Below the pieces are notes generated by a model. That model was not told where the DNA came from, did no database searches, and worked only from the letters and a program-made list of their open reading frames with translations. From CAMBRQ01 sp945870325 (lineage in GTDB: Bacteria > Bacillota > Clostridia > Lachnospirales > Lachnospiraceae): a DNA stretch of 64,000 nucleotides. Each line of letters begins with the position of its first letter. The stretch's first letter is position 1. The translations under genes and the position numbers were made by a program. The DNA lies in contig NZ_JBNPMC010000002.1 of the NCBI RefSeq assembly GCF_050313795.1, forward strand, positions 62,001 through 126,000, in the 5' to 3' direction. This document shows positions 18,860 to 27,841 of the stretch, in pieces.

Positions 18860-19915
18860 ATGTGGAGAGATGAGACGAAGAAGATTCAGATAGGTAATGT
18901 ATGGATCGGAGGAGGAAACCCGGTTGCGATTCAGTCTATGACTAACACGAAGACAGAAGATGTTGATGCAACAGTGGCACAGATACTGGAACTTGAGAAA
19001 GCGGGATGTGAGATTATAAGATGTGCAGTTCCGACCATGGAGGCTGCCTTGGCTTTGGCAAAGATCAAAGAGAGGATTCATATTCCGTTGGTGGCAGATA
19101 TTCATTTTGACTACCGGCTGGCGATTGCGGCGATTGAGAACGGGGCAGATAAGATCCGGATCAATCCGGGAAATATCGGAGATGAGAGCCGCGTACAAGC
19201 AGTGGTGGATAAAGCGAAAGAATATCAGGTGCCGATCCGGGTGGGAGTGAACAGCGGATCTTTAGAGAAGCCTCTGGTAGAGCGATATGGCGGCGTGACA
19301 GCAGAAGGGTTAGTGGAGAGCGCTTTGGATAAGGTACACATGATCGAACGGATGGGCTATGATAATCTGGTGGTAAGTATTAAGTCTTCGGATGTTATGA
19401 TGTGTGTAAGAGCGCATGAATTAATCGCTAAGGAATGTCCATATCCGTTACATGTGGGTATTACGGAGTCAGGTACATTGCTGGCAGGGAATATCAAGTC
19501 ATCAATCGGGTTGGGCTTAATCTTGAATCAGGGAATTGGTGATACGATCCGCGTGTCACTGACTGGCGAACCGGTAGAAGAGATCAAATCTGCCAAATTA
19601 ATTCTTAAGACACTGGGGTTAAGAAAAGGCGGAATTGAAGTAGTATCCTGCCCGACTTGTGGAAGAACGAAGATCGATCTGATCGGGCTTGCGAATCAGG
19701 TAGAGCAGATGGTGGCAGATATTCCGTTGGATATCAAGGTTGCAGTCATGGGATGTGTTGTAAATGGTCCCGGAGAAGCCAAGGAAGCAGATATCGGTAT
19801 CGCAGGTGGTATCGGGGAGGGGCTTTTGATTAAAAAAGGCAAGATTGTTAAGAAAGTAAAAGAAGACCAGTTATTAGAGACATTGAGACAGGAGTTGTTA
19901 CACTGGAATGAGTAA
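18860..19915 (+). CDS. ispG: 4-hydroxy-3-methylbut-2-enyl diphosphate synthase (flavodoxin), IspG/GcpE
   Basis: IspG carries out the penultimate step of the MEP isoprenoid pathway using a 4Fe-4S cluster. The 351-residue protein shows the TIM-barrel start VAIQSMTNTKT, VADIHFDYR and HVGITESG. Cluster ligands are in SCPTCGRTKID and AVMGCVVNGPGEAKEADIG. ATG 18860 has AGGAGAGG upstream; a TTG at 18815 in the same frame has none. The end overlaps polC by 8 bases, a common pairing in Bacillota. Confidence 0.95.
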   Translation: MWRDETKKIQIGNVWIGGGNPVAIQSMTNTKTEDVDATVAQILELEKAGCEIIRCAVPTMEAALALAKIKERIHIPLVADIHFDYRLAIAAIENGADKIRINPGNIGDESRVQAVVDKAKEYQVPIRVGVNSGSLEKPLVERYGGVTAEGLVESALDKVHMIERMGYDNLVVSIKSSDVMMCVRAHELIAKECPYPLHVGITESGTLLAGNIKSSIGLGLILNQGIGDTIRVSLTGEPVEEIKSAKLILKTLGLRKGGIEVVSCPTCGRTKIDLIGLANQVEQMVADIPLDIKVAVMGCVVNGPGEAKEADIGIAGGIGEGLLIKKGKIVKKVKEDQLLETLRQELLHWNE

Positions 19916-22900
19916 GCCATTCTTTGAAGTATTTCCGACATTAAAGGTGAATAGTGAGATAAAGATGCTGTTTGAAGACGTGGAAGTCAGCAAGGTCACG
20001 ACGAATTCAGACAGGGACTTTATCAAAGTGCATCTGTACAGCAGGCATCTGATTCAGAAAAAAGATGTATACGAGGTTGAAAGAATGCTCAAAGAGCAGT
20101 TATTCGGACGCAGCCGTATCCAGATAGAGGTAAAAGAGCAGTATGATCTGTCGGAACAGTACACGCCTGAGAATCTGATGAATGAGTATTTTGACAGTTT
20201 TCTTCTGGAACTGAATCAGAGAAGCGTAGTGGAGCGCAGTATGCTTCAAGGTTCTAGTTATGAATTCGAAGAAGGGAATATCCTATGCCTGAAGTTAAAA
20301 GATTCCATTGTTGCACAGGGCAAGAAGGAGGCGCTCTCTACATATCTTACGGATGTGTTCGACAAGAGATTCGGTCGTCAGATAGAAGTGCGGGTACTAT
20401 ATGAGAAGCCGAAGGAAAGTAAGTTAATGTATAACGACGTAAGATTGCAGCAGGAAGTAGATGCCATATTAGAGCAGGTGGAAGCCGCCCGGGAAGAGAA
20501 GGCACTGAAGAAGAAAATGCAGGAGGAAAAAGAAGACTCCGGCAAGAAATCATCTGATCAGACTCCGGCAAAAGTTTCAGAGAAGGCTGCGAAGACTTCG
20601 GCGAATGAGAAGACCAGCAAGAAGTCTAATTTTGGCAATGGCAAAAAGGATCGATTCTCCTATACGAAACGCAGTTCTGATGATCCGAATCTGATATATG
20701 GACGTGACTTTGAGGGAGAGACGATTGAACTGAAAACGGTTGTAGGAGAGATGGGAGAGATCATCATCCGTGGGAAGATTATTAGCTTTGATACCCGCGA
20801 GATTCGTAATGAGAAGACGATCGTTATGTTTGCCGTAACGGATTTTACAGATACGATTATGGTGAAGATGTTCGTAAGGAACGAACAATTACCCGATATT
20901 CTGGCAGATATAAAACCGGGGGCATTCTTAAGAATCAAGGGAGTTACGGCAATCGATAAGTTCGACAGGGAACTGACGATAGCGTCCGTTGTGGGAATTA
21001 AGAAGATCAGTGATTTTACGGAATCGAGGAAAGATACCTATCCGGAGAAGCGGGTGGAACTGCATTGCCATACCAAGATGAGTGATATGGACGGTGTCAG
21101 CGAGGTCAAAGATCTGTTAAAACGTGCTCATTCATGGGGACATAAGGCACTTGCGATTACCGATCATGGAGTCGTGCAGGCGTTCCCGGATGCGAATCAT
21201 TTTATGGAGACGCTTGATAAGGATGATCCATTCAAAGTAATCTATGGTGTGGAAGGATATCTGGTGGATGATCTGACAGATGTAGCTGTTAACGAGAAGG
21301 GACAGACACTGGATGATACTTACGTCGTATTCGACCTTGAGACGACCGGATTCAGTCCGGTGAAGGATAAGATTATCGAGATCGGGGCGGTAAAGGTAGA
21401 GCGGGGCAAGATTACGGAGAAGTTCAGCACTTTTGTGAATCCGAAGATACCGATTCCGTTCCAGATTACCCAGTTGACCAGTATTACCGATCAGATGGTC
21501 ATCAATGCACCGGATATTGAGACAGTCCTGCCGCAGTTTCTGGAGTTCATAGGAGATGCAGTTTTGGTTGCGCATAATGCGTCTTTTGACGTAAGTTTTA
21601 TTGAGCAGAATTGCAGATATCAGGATATCGTGCCGGATTTCACATCTGTGGATACCGTAGCGATGGCAAGGATATTATTGCCTACTTTATCAAAGTTTAA
21701 ATTGAACGTTGTAGCGAATGCCTTGCATATATCTTTGGAAAATCATCACAGAGCGGTAGATGATGCGGGAGCAACTGCGGAGATCTTCGTGAAGTTTGTA
21801 GAAATGTTAAAAGACAGGAATATTAACAATCTGACAAAACTGAACCGATTTGGCTCGAATAATGCCAATATGGTTCGCAAACTGCCATCTTACCATGTGA
21901 TCATCCTTGCACGTAATGAAGTGGGAAGAGTGAACCTCTATACATTGATCTCCAAATCTCATCTGGAGTATTTCGGGCGTCAGCCGAGGATTCCGAAGAG
22001 TGAATTGTCCAAGTACCGGGAGGGACTGATTGTAGGAAGCGCCTGTGAAGCAGGCGAATTATATCAGGCGATCCTGAATGACAAATCAGAGGAACGAATT
22101 GCCAAGATCGTGAATTTCTATGACTATCTGGAGATACAGCCGCTTGGGAATAATCGGTTTATGATAGCCAGCGACCGGATTAGCAAGGTAAATGATGAGG
22201 AAGACTTAAAGAATATTAACCGGAAGATTATAGAATTAGGCGAGCGGTTCAATAAACCGGTGGTTGGAACCTGTGATGTACATTTTATGGATCCGGATGA
22301 TGAAGTGTACCGCAGGATCATCATGGCAGGGAAAGGCTTCTCAGACGCAGATGAGCAGGCACCGCTGTATCTGCGTACGACAGAAGAGATGCTGGAGGAA
22401 TTCGAGTATCTTGGTTCTGCCAAAGCAAAAGAGATCGTCATAGATAATCCGAACAAGATCGCAGATATGGTGGAGCGAATCACGCCTGTACGTCCGGACA
22501 AATGTCCGCCGGTAATCCCTGATTCGGATAAGACGCTTCGTGAAATCTGCTATCAGAAGGCGCACTCCATGTATGGAAAGGATCTGCCGCCGGTTGTTAC
22601 AGAACGATTGGAGCGAGAATTGAACTCGATCATATCCAATGGTTTTGCCGTAATGTATATTATTGCACAGAAACTGGTGTGGAAATCTAACGAGGACGGA
22701 TATCTGGTTGGATCTCGTGGTTCTGTCGGCTCATCATTCGTAGCGACGATGGCAGGTATCACAGAGGTCAATCCCTTAAGTCCGCATTATTACTGTAAGA
22801 AATGTCATTACAGCGATTTTGACTCCGATGAGGTGAGAGCATTTGCCGGAGGCTGCGGATGGGATATGCCGGATAAGTTGTGTCCGGTTTGTGGGGAGAA

Positions 22901-24461
22901 ACTGGTAAAAGACGGATTCGACATCCCATTCGAGACATTCCTGGGATTCAAAGGAAATAAGGAGCCGGATATTGACCTTAATTTCTCCGGAGACTATCAG
23001 AGTAATGCTCATAAGTATACGGAAGTTATCTTTGGCGCAGGGCAGACTTATCGTGCAGGAACCATTGGAACGCTGGCGGATAAGACTGCATTTGGGTATG
23101 TGAAGAATTATTTTGAAGAGCGTGGTCAAGGCAAACGAAAATGCGAGATTGACAGGATCGTTCTCGGGTGTACCGGAATCCGCAGAAGTACCGGTCAGCA
23201 TCCGGGGGGAATCATCGTACTTCCTCTTGGTGAGGAGATTAACTCTTTTACTCCGGTACAGCATCCGGCGAATGATATGACGACAGATATTGTGACGACA
23301 CATTTTGATTACCACTCCATTGATCATAACCTTTTGAAACTTGATATTCTGGGTCATGATGATCCGACGATGATCAAGACGCTGGAAGAATATATCAGTT
23401 CCCCGGCGATGGAGAATGAATATAATGAAACGGATAACAAATTCGTTGCCACTAAGATTCCGCTGGATGATAAAGGAGTCATATCCCTGTTTCATGATAC
23501 CTCTGCGCTTGGCATTAAGCCTGATGATATCGGTGGCTGCCCGGTAGGATGTCTGGGAATCCCGGAATTCGGAACAGATTTCGTTATTCAGATGGTTGTG
23601 GATACGAAGCCTCAGACCCTGTCTGACTTGATCCGTATCTCTGGTCTGTCCCATGGTACGGATGTATGGCTGAACAATGCCCAGGAGTTGATCCGAAGCG
23701 GCAAAGCAACCATCTCAACTGCAATCTGTACCCGTGATGATATCATGACATATCTTATTAACAAGGGAATGGACAGTGAGGAATCCTTTACCATTATGGA
23801 GCGTGTGCGTAAAGGAACGGTAGCAAAAGGGAAATGCAAAGAGTGGCCGGAATTTAAAAAAGATATGGCGGAGCATGACGTGCCGGATTGGTATATCTGG
23901 TCCTGCGAAAAGATTAAGTACATGTTTCCGAAAGCCCATGCGGCGGCATATGTTATGATGGCATACCGGATCGCATACTGTAAGATTAATTATCCTCTGG
24001 CATATTACGGGGCTTATTTTGGAATTCGTGCGGATGCATTCTCCTATGAGATCATGTGTCAGGGAAAAGAAAAATTACAGTATTATATTGACGACTATAC
24101 GAAACGGTCAGATTCTCTGAGTAAAAAAGAGCAGGATACCATGAAGGATATGAGAATCGTGCAGGAGATGTATGCAAGAGGCTTCGAGTTCGAGCCGATG
24201 GATATCTATAAGGCGAAGGCGACCAAATTCCTGATTATAGATGGGAAACTTATGCCGCCATTCAGCAGTATTGACGGAATGGGTGAGAAGGCGGCTGAAG
24301 CGGTAGAAGAAGCGTCCAAAGATGGACCATACCTGTCTCTTGATGACTTTAGACAGAGGACGAAGGCGAGTAAGACGGTGATTGATTATATGGCGGAACT
24401 GGGCATTCTGGCAGGACTTCCGGAGTCGAACCAGTTGTCGCTGTTTGATTTTGCTATGTAA
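19908..24461 (+). CDS. polC: DNA polymerase III alpha subunit, PolC type
   Basis: PolC is the replicative polymerase of Bacillota. In order the 1517-residue protein has an N-terminal domain (1-190), a Lys/Ser/Ala-rich low-complexity linker (about 190-246) and an OB fold (about 265-370). A PHP domain begins at VELHCHTKMSDMDG and is split by a DnaQ-like proofreading exonuclease starting YVVFDLETTGFS. After that come the zinc motif CKKCHYSDFD/CPVCGEK, the catalytic palm with EPDIDLNFSGDYQ, and the HhH region. It is somewhat longer than the roughly 1440 residues of B. subtilis PolC, partly because of the linker. Confidence 0.97.
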   Translation: MSKPFFEVFPTLKVNSEIKMLFEDVEVSKVTTNSDRDFIKVHLYSRHLIQKKDVYEVERMLKEQLFGRSRIQIEVKEQYDLSEQYTPENLMNEYFDSFLLELNQRSVVERSMLQGSSYEFEEGNILCLKLKDSIVAQGKKEALSTYLTDVFDKRFGRQIEVRVLYEKPKESKLMYNDVRLQQEVDAILEQVEAAREEKALKKKMQEEKEDSGKKSSDQTPAKVSEKAAKTSANEKTSKKSNFGNGKKDRFSYTKRSSDDPNLIYGRDFEGETIELKTVVGEMGEIIIRGKIISFDTREIRNEKTIVMFAVTDFTDTIMVKMFVRNEQLPDILADIKPGAFLRIKGVTAIDKFDRELTIASVVGIKKISDFTESRKDTYPEKRVELHCHTKMSDMDGVSEVKDLLKRAHSWGHKALAITDHGVVQAFPDANHFMETLDKDDPFKVIYGVEGYLVDDLTDVAVNEKGQTLDDTYVVFDLETTGFSPVKDKIIEIGAVKVERGKITEKFSTFVNPKIPIPFQITQLTSITDQMVINAPDIETVLPQFLEFIGDAVLVAHNASFDVSFIEQNCRYQDIVPDFTSVDTVAMARILLPTLSKFKLNVVANALHISLENHHRAVDDAGATAEIFVKFVEMLKDRNINNLTKLNRFGSNNANMVRKLPSYHVIILARNEVGRVNLYTLISKSHLEYFGRQPRIPKSELSKYREGLIVGSACEAGELYQAILNDKSEERIAKIVNFYDYLEIQPLGNNRFMIASDRISKVNDEEDLKNINRKIIELGERFNKPVVGTCDVHFMDPDDEVYRRIIMAGKGFSDADEQAPLYLRTTEEMLEEFEYLGSAKAKEIVIDNPNKIADMVERITPVRPDKCPPVIPDSDKTLREICYQKAHSMYGKDLPPVVTERLERELNSIISNGFAVMYIIAQKLVWKSNEDGYLVGSRGSVGSSFVATMAGITEVNPLSPHYYCKKCHYSDFDSDEVRAFAGGCGWDMPDKLCPVCGEKLVKDGFDIPFETFLGFKGNKEPDIDLNFSGDYQSNAHKYTEVIFGAGQTYRAGTIGTLADKTAFGYVKNYFEERGQGKRKCEIDRIVLGCTGIRRSTGQHPGGIIVLPLGEEINSFTPVQHPANDMTTDIVTTHFDYHSIDHNLLKLDILGHDDPTMIKTLEEYISSPAMENEYNETDNKFVATKIPLDDKGVISLFHDTSALGIKPDDIGGCPVGCLGIPEFGTDFVIQMVVDTKPQTLSDLIRISGLSHGTDVWLNNAQELIRSGKATISTAICTRDDIMTYLINKGMDSEESFTIMERVRKGTVAKGKCKEWPEFKKDMAEHDVPDWYIWSCEKIKYMFPKAHAAAYVMMAYRIAYCKINYPLAYYGAYFGIRADAFSYEIMCQGKEKLQYYIDDYTKRSDSLSKKEQDTMKDMRIVQEMYARGFEFEPMDIYKAKATKFLIIDGKLMPPFSSIDGMGEKAAEAVEEASKDGPYLSLDDFRQRTKASKTVIDYMAELGILAGLPESNQLSLFDFAM

Positions 24462-24480
24462 AGAAATGAGGCGAGGAGAT

Positions 24481-25470
24481 ATGTGGCTTTTCTATACAAT
24501 AGGTTCATCCTTCTTCGCTGGAATTACGGCAATTCTGGTGAAGATAGGTGTTGAAAATACGGATTCACACCTTCTGACAGCACTGCGTACGATCGTGGTG
24601 CTGATCTTTTCATGGATTATGGCTTTTATTGTGGGTTCTCAGGATACACTATGGGAAGTATCGCCAAGGACGCTTTTGTTTCTGGGTATCTCCGGGGTGA
24701 CAACTGGGGCATCCTGGATCTGTTATTTTCATGCATTGCAGATCGGGGATGTGAATAAAGTTGTCCCGATTGATAAGTCCAGCATCATCTTGACGATTCT
24801 TCTGGGAGTCATATTCCTTGGAGAGCCAATGGATTTTCAGAAGGCGATATGCGTGATGCTGATTGCTGCGGGTACATTTCTGATGATTGAAAAAAAGAAG
24901 AATGAAAATGAGAAAAAGAAGGATGAGAATGGGGAAAAGGCGCAGGATCAGAAAGCGGAAGAGCGCATGCGGGAAGAAGAGTACATGCAGGAAGAGTACA
25001 TGCAGGAAGAGTGCATGCAGAAAGAGAATGGCCAGCAGGATCACAACACAAAAACTGCGGTAATATATGCAATGTTATCAGCTGTTTTCGCGTCTTTAAC
25101 GGCGATTTTAAGTAAGGTAGGGATTGTTGGAATTGAATCGAATCTGGGAACGGCAATCCGAACGATTGTCGTACTGTTCATGGCATGGCTGATCGTCCTG
25201 GTACAGGGAAAGCAGGAGCAGATCAGGGACATCAGCAGAAAAAACTGGATATTCATTATTCTGTCCGGAGTTGCAACCGGAATGTCCTGGCTCTGTTATT
25301 ACAGGGCCTTGCAGGATGGACCAGTTAGTGTGATCCAACCGATTGATAAATTAAGTATCCTGGTATCTGTTATATTTGCATATATTGTACTAGGAGAGAG
25401 ACTGACCAGAAAGTCAGTGGCGGGGCTTGTGATGATTGTGGCAGGTACGCTGGGAATGGTAATTCTGTAG
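24481..25470 (+). CDS. EamA/DMT-superfamily transporter with a long charged central linker
   Basis: The 329-residue protein has two EamA halves of four to five helices each (1-138 and about 197-329), both with a VxPIDK segment. Between them is an unusually long Lys/Glu-rich linker (about 138-190). It includes tandem EEYMQ repeats encoded by 15-base direct repeats. EamA proteins export metabolites or amino acids; the substrate is unknown. ATG 24481 has GCGAGGAG upstream and follows polC by 19 bases; an earlier in-frame start lies inside polC. Confidence 0.85.
   Translation: MWLFYTIGSSFFAGITAILVKIGVENTDSHLLTALRTIVVLIFSWIMAFIVGSQDTLWEVSPRTLLFLGISGVTTGASWICYFHALQIGDVNKVVPIDKSSIILTILLGVIFLGEPMDFQKAICVMLIAAGTFLMIEKKKNENEKKKDENGEKAQDQKAEERMREEEYMQEEYMQEECMQKENGQQDHNTKTAVIYAMLSAVFASLTAILSKVGIVGIESNLGTAIRTIVVLFMAWLIVLVQGKQEQIRDISRKNWIFIILSGVATGMSWLCYYRALQDGPVSVIQPIDKLSILVSVIFAYIVLGERLTRKSVAGLVMIVAGTLGMVIL
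24976..25020 (+). repeat. Three tandem 15-bp coding repeats
   Basis: GAAGAGTACATGCAG occurs at 24976-24990 and 24991-25005, with a one-base variant at 25006-25020 and a degenerate copy at 24958-24972. The repeats stay in frame and encode EEYMQ in the linker of the EamA transporter, so unit number could change without frameshift. Confidence 0.9.
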
Positions 25471-25484
25471 GGAGGAAATGTAGC

Positions 25485-26366
25485 ATGAAGATAAAAAGTC
25501 AGTACAAAGGAATCTTATATATTGTACTTTCAGCGTTTTGTTTTGCGCTTATGAATATGTTTGTCCATATGTCAGGGGATCTGCCGTCGATACAAAAAAG
25601 TTTCTTTCGAAATTTTGTGGCGGCGATATTCGCATGTATTATACTATTGAAAGAACGAGTACCATTCCGTTGTAAGAAAAAGAATCTGCCTTATATGCTT
25701 ATGCGTGCTATATTTGGAACATTAGGGATTCTGTGTAATTTCTATGCGGTAGATCATCTGGTGCTTGCGGATGCATCGATGTTGAATAAGATGTCTCCGT
25801 TCTTTGCGGTGATATTCAGTATGCTGATCTTGAAGGAGCGGGTTACGGTTCCACAGGCATTGATTGTGGTAGCGGCTTTCTTAGGAAGTCTGTTCGTGGT
25901 GAAGCCTACGGTTTCGAATATGGATCTGGTTCCCTCATTGATTGGGCTTCTGGGAGGAATCGCTGCAGGTGCCGCATATACAATGGTAAGGAAATTAGGC
26001 GAAGGCGGAGAGAAAGGACCATTTATCGTATTCTTTTTCTCGACATTCTCCTGCGTGGTGACGCTCCCTTGGCTTCTGTTCGACTATCATCCGATGACCA
26101 TACAGCAGACAGGAATCCTCTTGCTTGCAGGACTTTCGGCAGCGGGTGGGCAGTTCGCAATTACGGCGGCTTATTGCTATGCACCGGCAAGGGAAATCTC
26201 CGTGTATGATTATTCGCAGATTATCTTCTCGGCAGTTCTTGGATTCCTTGTATTTGGTCAGATTCCGGATGGATGGAGTTGGCTGGGGTATGGGATTATC
26301 TGTGCAATGGCAGTAGTGATGTTCTTCTACAATAAGAACCGTGTGGGGAAGGAGGGAACGGAATGA
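25485..26366 (+). CDS. EamA/DMT-superfamily transporter
   Basis: The 293-residue membrane protein has about ten hydrophobic helices in two EamA repeats (ILYIVLSAFCFALMNMF at the start, PSLIGLLGGIAAGAAYTMVR in the second half). It has no extended linker, unlike its neighbour 14 bases upstream. The two probably form one transcript with polC upstream and mnmM downstream. The substrate is not known. Confidence 0.88.
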   Translation: MKIKSQYKGILYIVLSAFCFALMNMFVHMSGDLPSIQKSFFRNFVAAIFACIILLKERVPFRCKKKNLPYMLMRAIFGTLGILCNFYAVDHLVLADASMLNKMSPFFAVIFSMLILKERVTVPQALIVVAAFLGSLFVVKPTVSNMDLVPSLIGLLGGIAAGAAYTMVRKLGEGGEKGPFIVFFFSTFSCVVTLPWLLFDYHPMTIQQTGILLLAGLSAAGGQFAITAAYCYAPAREISVYDYSQIIFSAVLGFLVFGQIPDGWSWLGYGIICAMAVVMFFYNKNRVGKEGTE

Positions 26367-26926
26367 AACAGTCGCAGATTACGTACTGGTGTCATGAGAT
26401 TATCAGATCACAGGCGGTAAAAGAAGGGTTCTATATCGACGCAACTATGGGAAATGGCAATGATACGCTGATGCTCTGTGATCTTGCAGGAGCAGGCGGT
26501 AAGGTTCTTGCCTTTGATATTCAGGAAGAAGCAATTACACGGACGAAAGAACTGTTAGATCAACATGGGATGCTGGATTATGCCGAATTAATATTGGATG
26601 GACATGAGCATATGGATCGATATGCCGAATTACAATCTGCGGATGTTATCTGTTTTAATTTTGGATATCTTCCAGGCGGAGACCATCAGATTGCAACCAG
26701 TGCATCCACTAGTGTAGAGGCGATCAAGAAAGGGCTTGGGATATTGAAATCCGGAGGGATGATGAGTCTGTGTATATACAGCGGAGGGGATACAGGGTTC
26801 AAAGAGAAAGAGAGAATCCTGGAATTCATAAAAGAACTTTCGCCGCAGGAGTATACGGTGATTGTGAACGAGTATTATAACCGGGGGAATTGTCCGCCGG
26901 TGCCGGTGTTTATATTCAAGAGGTGA
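26363..26926 (+). CDS. mnmM: tRNA 5-aminomethyl-2-thiouridine methyltransferase MnmM (YtqB-like)
   Basis: The 187-residue class I SAM methyltransferase belongs to the YtqB family (Pfam rRNA_methylase), whose B. subtilis member makes mnm5s2U at the tRNA wobble position. Motif I is IDATMGNGNDTL, acidic motif II is LAFDIQ and the family motif FNFGYLPGGDH is intact. ATG 26363 overlaps the EamA stop (ATGA). The stop codon TGA (26924-26926) overlaps the terminal sequence of the palindromic element that follows. Confidence 0.9.
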   Translation: MKQSQITYWCHEIIRSQAVKEGFYIDATMGNGNDTLMLCDLAGAGGKVLAFDIQEEAITRTKELLDQHGMLDYAELILDGHEHMDRYAELQSADVICFNFGYLPGGDHQIATSASTSVEAIKKGLGILKSGGMMSLCIYSGGDTGFKEKERILEFIKELSPQEYTVIVNEYYNRGNCPPVPVFIFKR

Positions 26927-26955
26927 ATTTAATGTAGAAAATGGAGTGGAGGGAA

Positions 26956-27194
26956 GTGTACGGTGCAAGGGCAGGGAAGTTGTGTGCTGCAACCGGATCA
27001 TTTCGCCAAGACCTCGTAACAGAAAAAGATACCGTCAGTTCTAACCGGGCATATTCGCCGTAAGCCCTTGATGGTCTTACGGCGAATATGCCCGGTTAGA
27101 ACTGACGGTATCTTTTCCTGCAACGAGGTCTAAGGCTCATGATACGGCTATAGCACACAACTTCCCTGCCCTTGCATCTGACATCTCCGTGTAC
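26956..27194. repeat. Left hairpin of element A, with a perfect 41-bp core
   Basis: The core is a perfect inverted repeat pairing 27024-27064 with 27076-27116 around an 11-base loop. Outer arms continue imperfectly (GACCTCGT with ACGAGGTC; GCAAGGGCAGGGAAG at 26964-26979 with CTTCCCTGCCCTTGC at 27161-27175). The left half of this hairpin is nearly the same as that of element C. Confidence 0.92.
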
Positions 27195-27545
27195 TCAAGA
27201 TTTTCTCCATTGTGGGGATTCCGGTGGGAGTGGATGTGTGGAGCGGTATTGGAGGGGATACCGGGGCGATACATGGAGAAATATTGGGTGGAAGATGAAA
27301 GAGTGGGCGTGTGAAAAGAACAGGAAGGGGGAGGAGGCAGCCATCTTTTACATACCCCATGTGTTCCGGAAACTCCTGTTTACTTCATGAAACACATATT
27401 GCTTTACCAATATAATTCCACATATCTCAGTTCAATCCTTGGTTAATACCACTCCACGCACTCCCTATCTGTTACTCATTCAACACCGCTCCACGCGCAT
27501 CCTTCGCCAGGAATCCTCTCGGCGGAGAAAACTCTGAGATTCCGG

Positions 27546-27807
27546 GAATGTCAGGCGAAGCAGAAGCGGATGGCTGGCTCTGAGGCCGTTAAGTAAGTTT
27601 TACAAGGCGTTAGCGGGCGAATCCCCGTAAATTGGCATGAGCCTTTGACTTCACGTCAAAGGCGAAAGAGTACTCTGACTGCGAAATCATCAAGATTTCG
27701 GAGTGAGTGTACTCGGTTGCCAATCTACGGGGATTCGCCCGCTTACACCTTGTTAACGAAACGTCCCGGTTTCAGAGCCAGCCATCCGCTTCTGCTTTGC
27801 CGTACAC
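27546..27807. repeat. Right hairpin of element A, nested
   Basis: Outer arms pair AGCAGAAGCGGATGGCTGGC with its complement, GCCAGCCATCCGCTTCTGCT; mid arms pair CGGGCGAATCCCCGTA with TACGGGGATTCGCCCG. Inside sit smaller perfect hairpins such as GCCTTTGAC-TTCAC-GTCAAAGGC and CGAAATC-ATCAA-GATTTCG. The arms differ in sequence from the left hairpin, but the flanking GTGTACGG and CTGACAT-type boxes are the same. Confidence 0.88.
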
Positions 27808-27841
27808 TTTCGGAAATCTACTTTTCTACATTAAATTCCCC

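Larger units (their letters stand above)
26922..27841. repeat. Bipartite palindromic element A (two inverted hairpin modules)
   Basis: This 920-bp non-coding element fills the space between mnmM and the convergent alcohol dehydrogenase gene. Left module: terminus GGTGAATTTAATG at 26922, GTGTACGG at 26956-26963, a 239-base imperfect palindrome to about 27194 with CTGACAT at 27179-27185, and GGGGATTCC at 27214-27222. Right module, inverted: GGAATCC at 27510, GAATGTCAGGC at 27546-27556, a 260-base palindrome, CCGTACAC at 27800-27807 and AAATTCCC at 27833-27840. Both ends touch the stop codons of the flanking genes. Elements B and C share the design. No transposase or plausible coding frame lies within. 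Confidence 0.85.

Noticed and set aside
22776..23654. Long minus-strand open frame inside polC (292 codons)
   Set aside because: It is antisense to conserved PolC motifs and has no protein-like motif; it is a shadow of coding sequence.
26990..27840. Open frames inside element A (for example 27148-27360 minus and 27707-28096 plus)
   Set aside because: They follow the palindromic arms, lack ribosome sites and resemble no protein; the latter runs antisense into the alcohol dehydrogenase gene.
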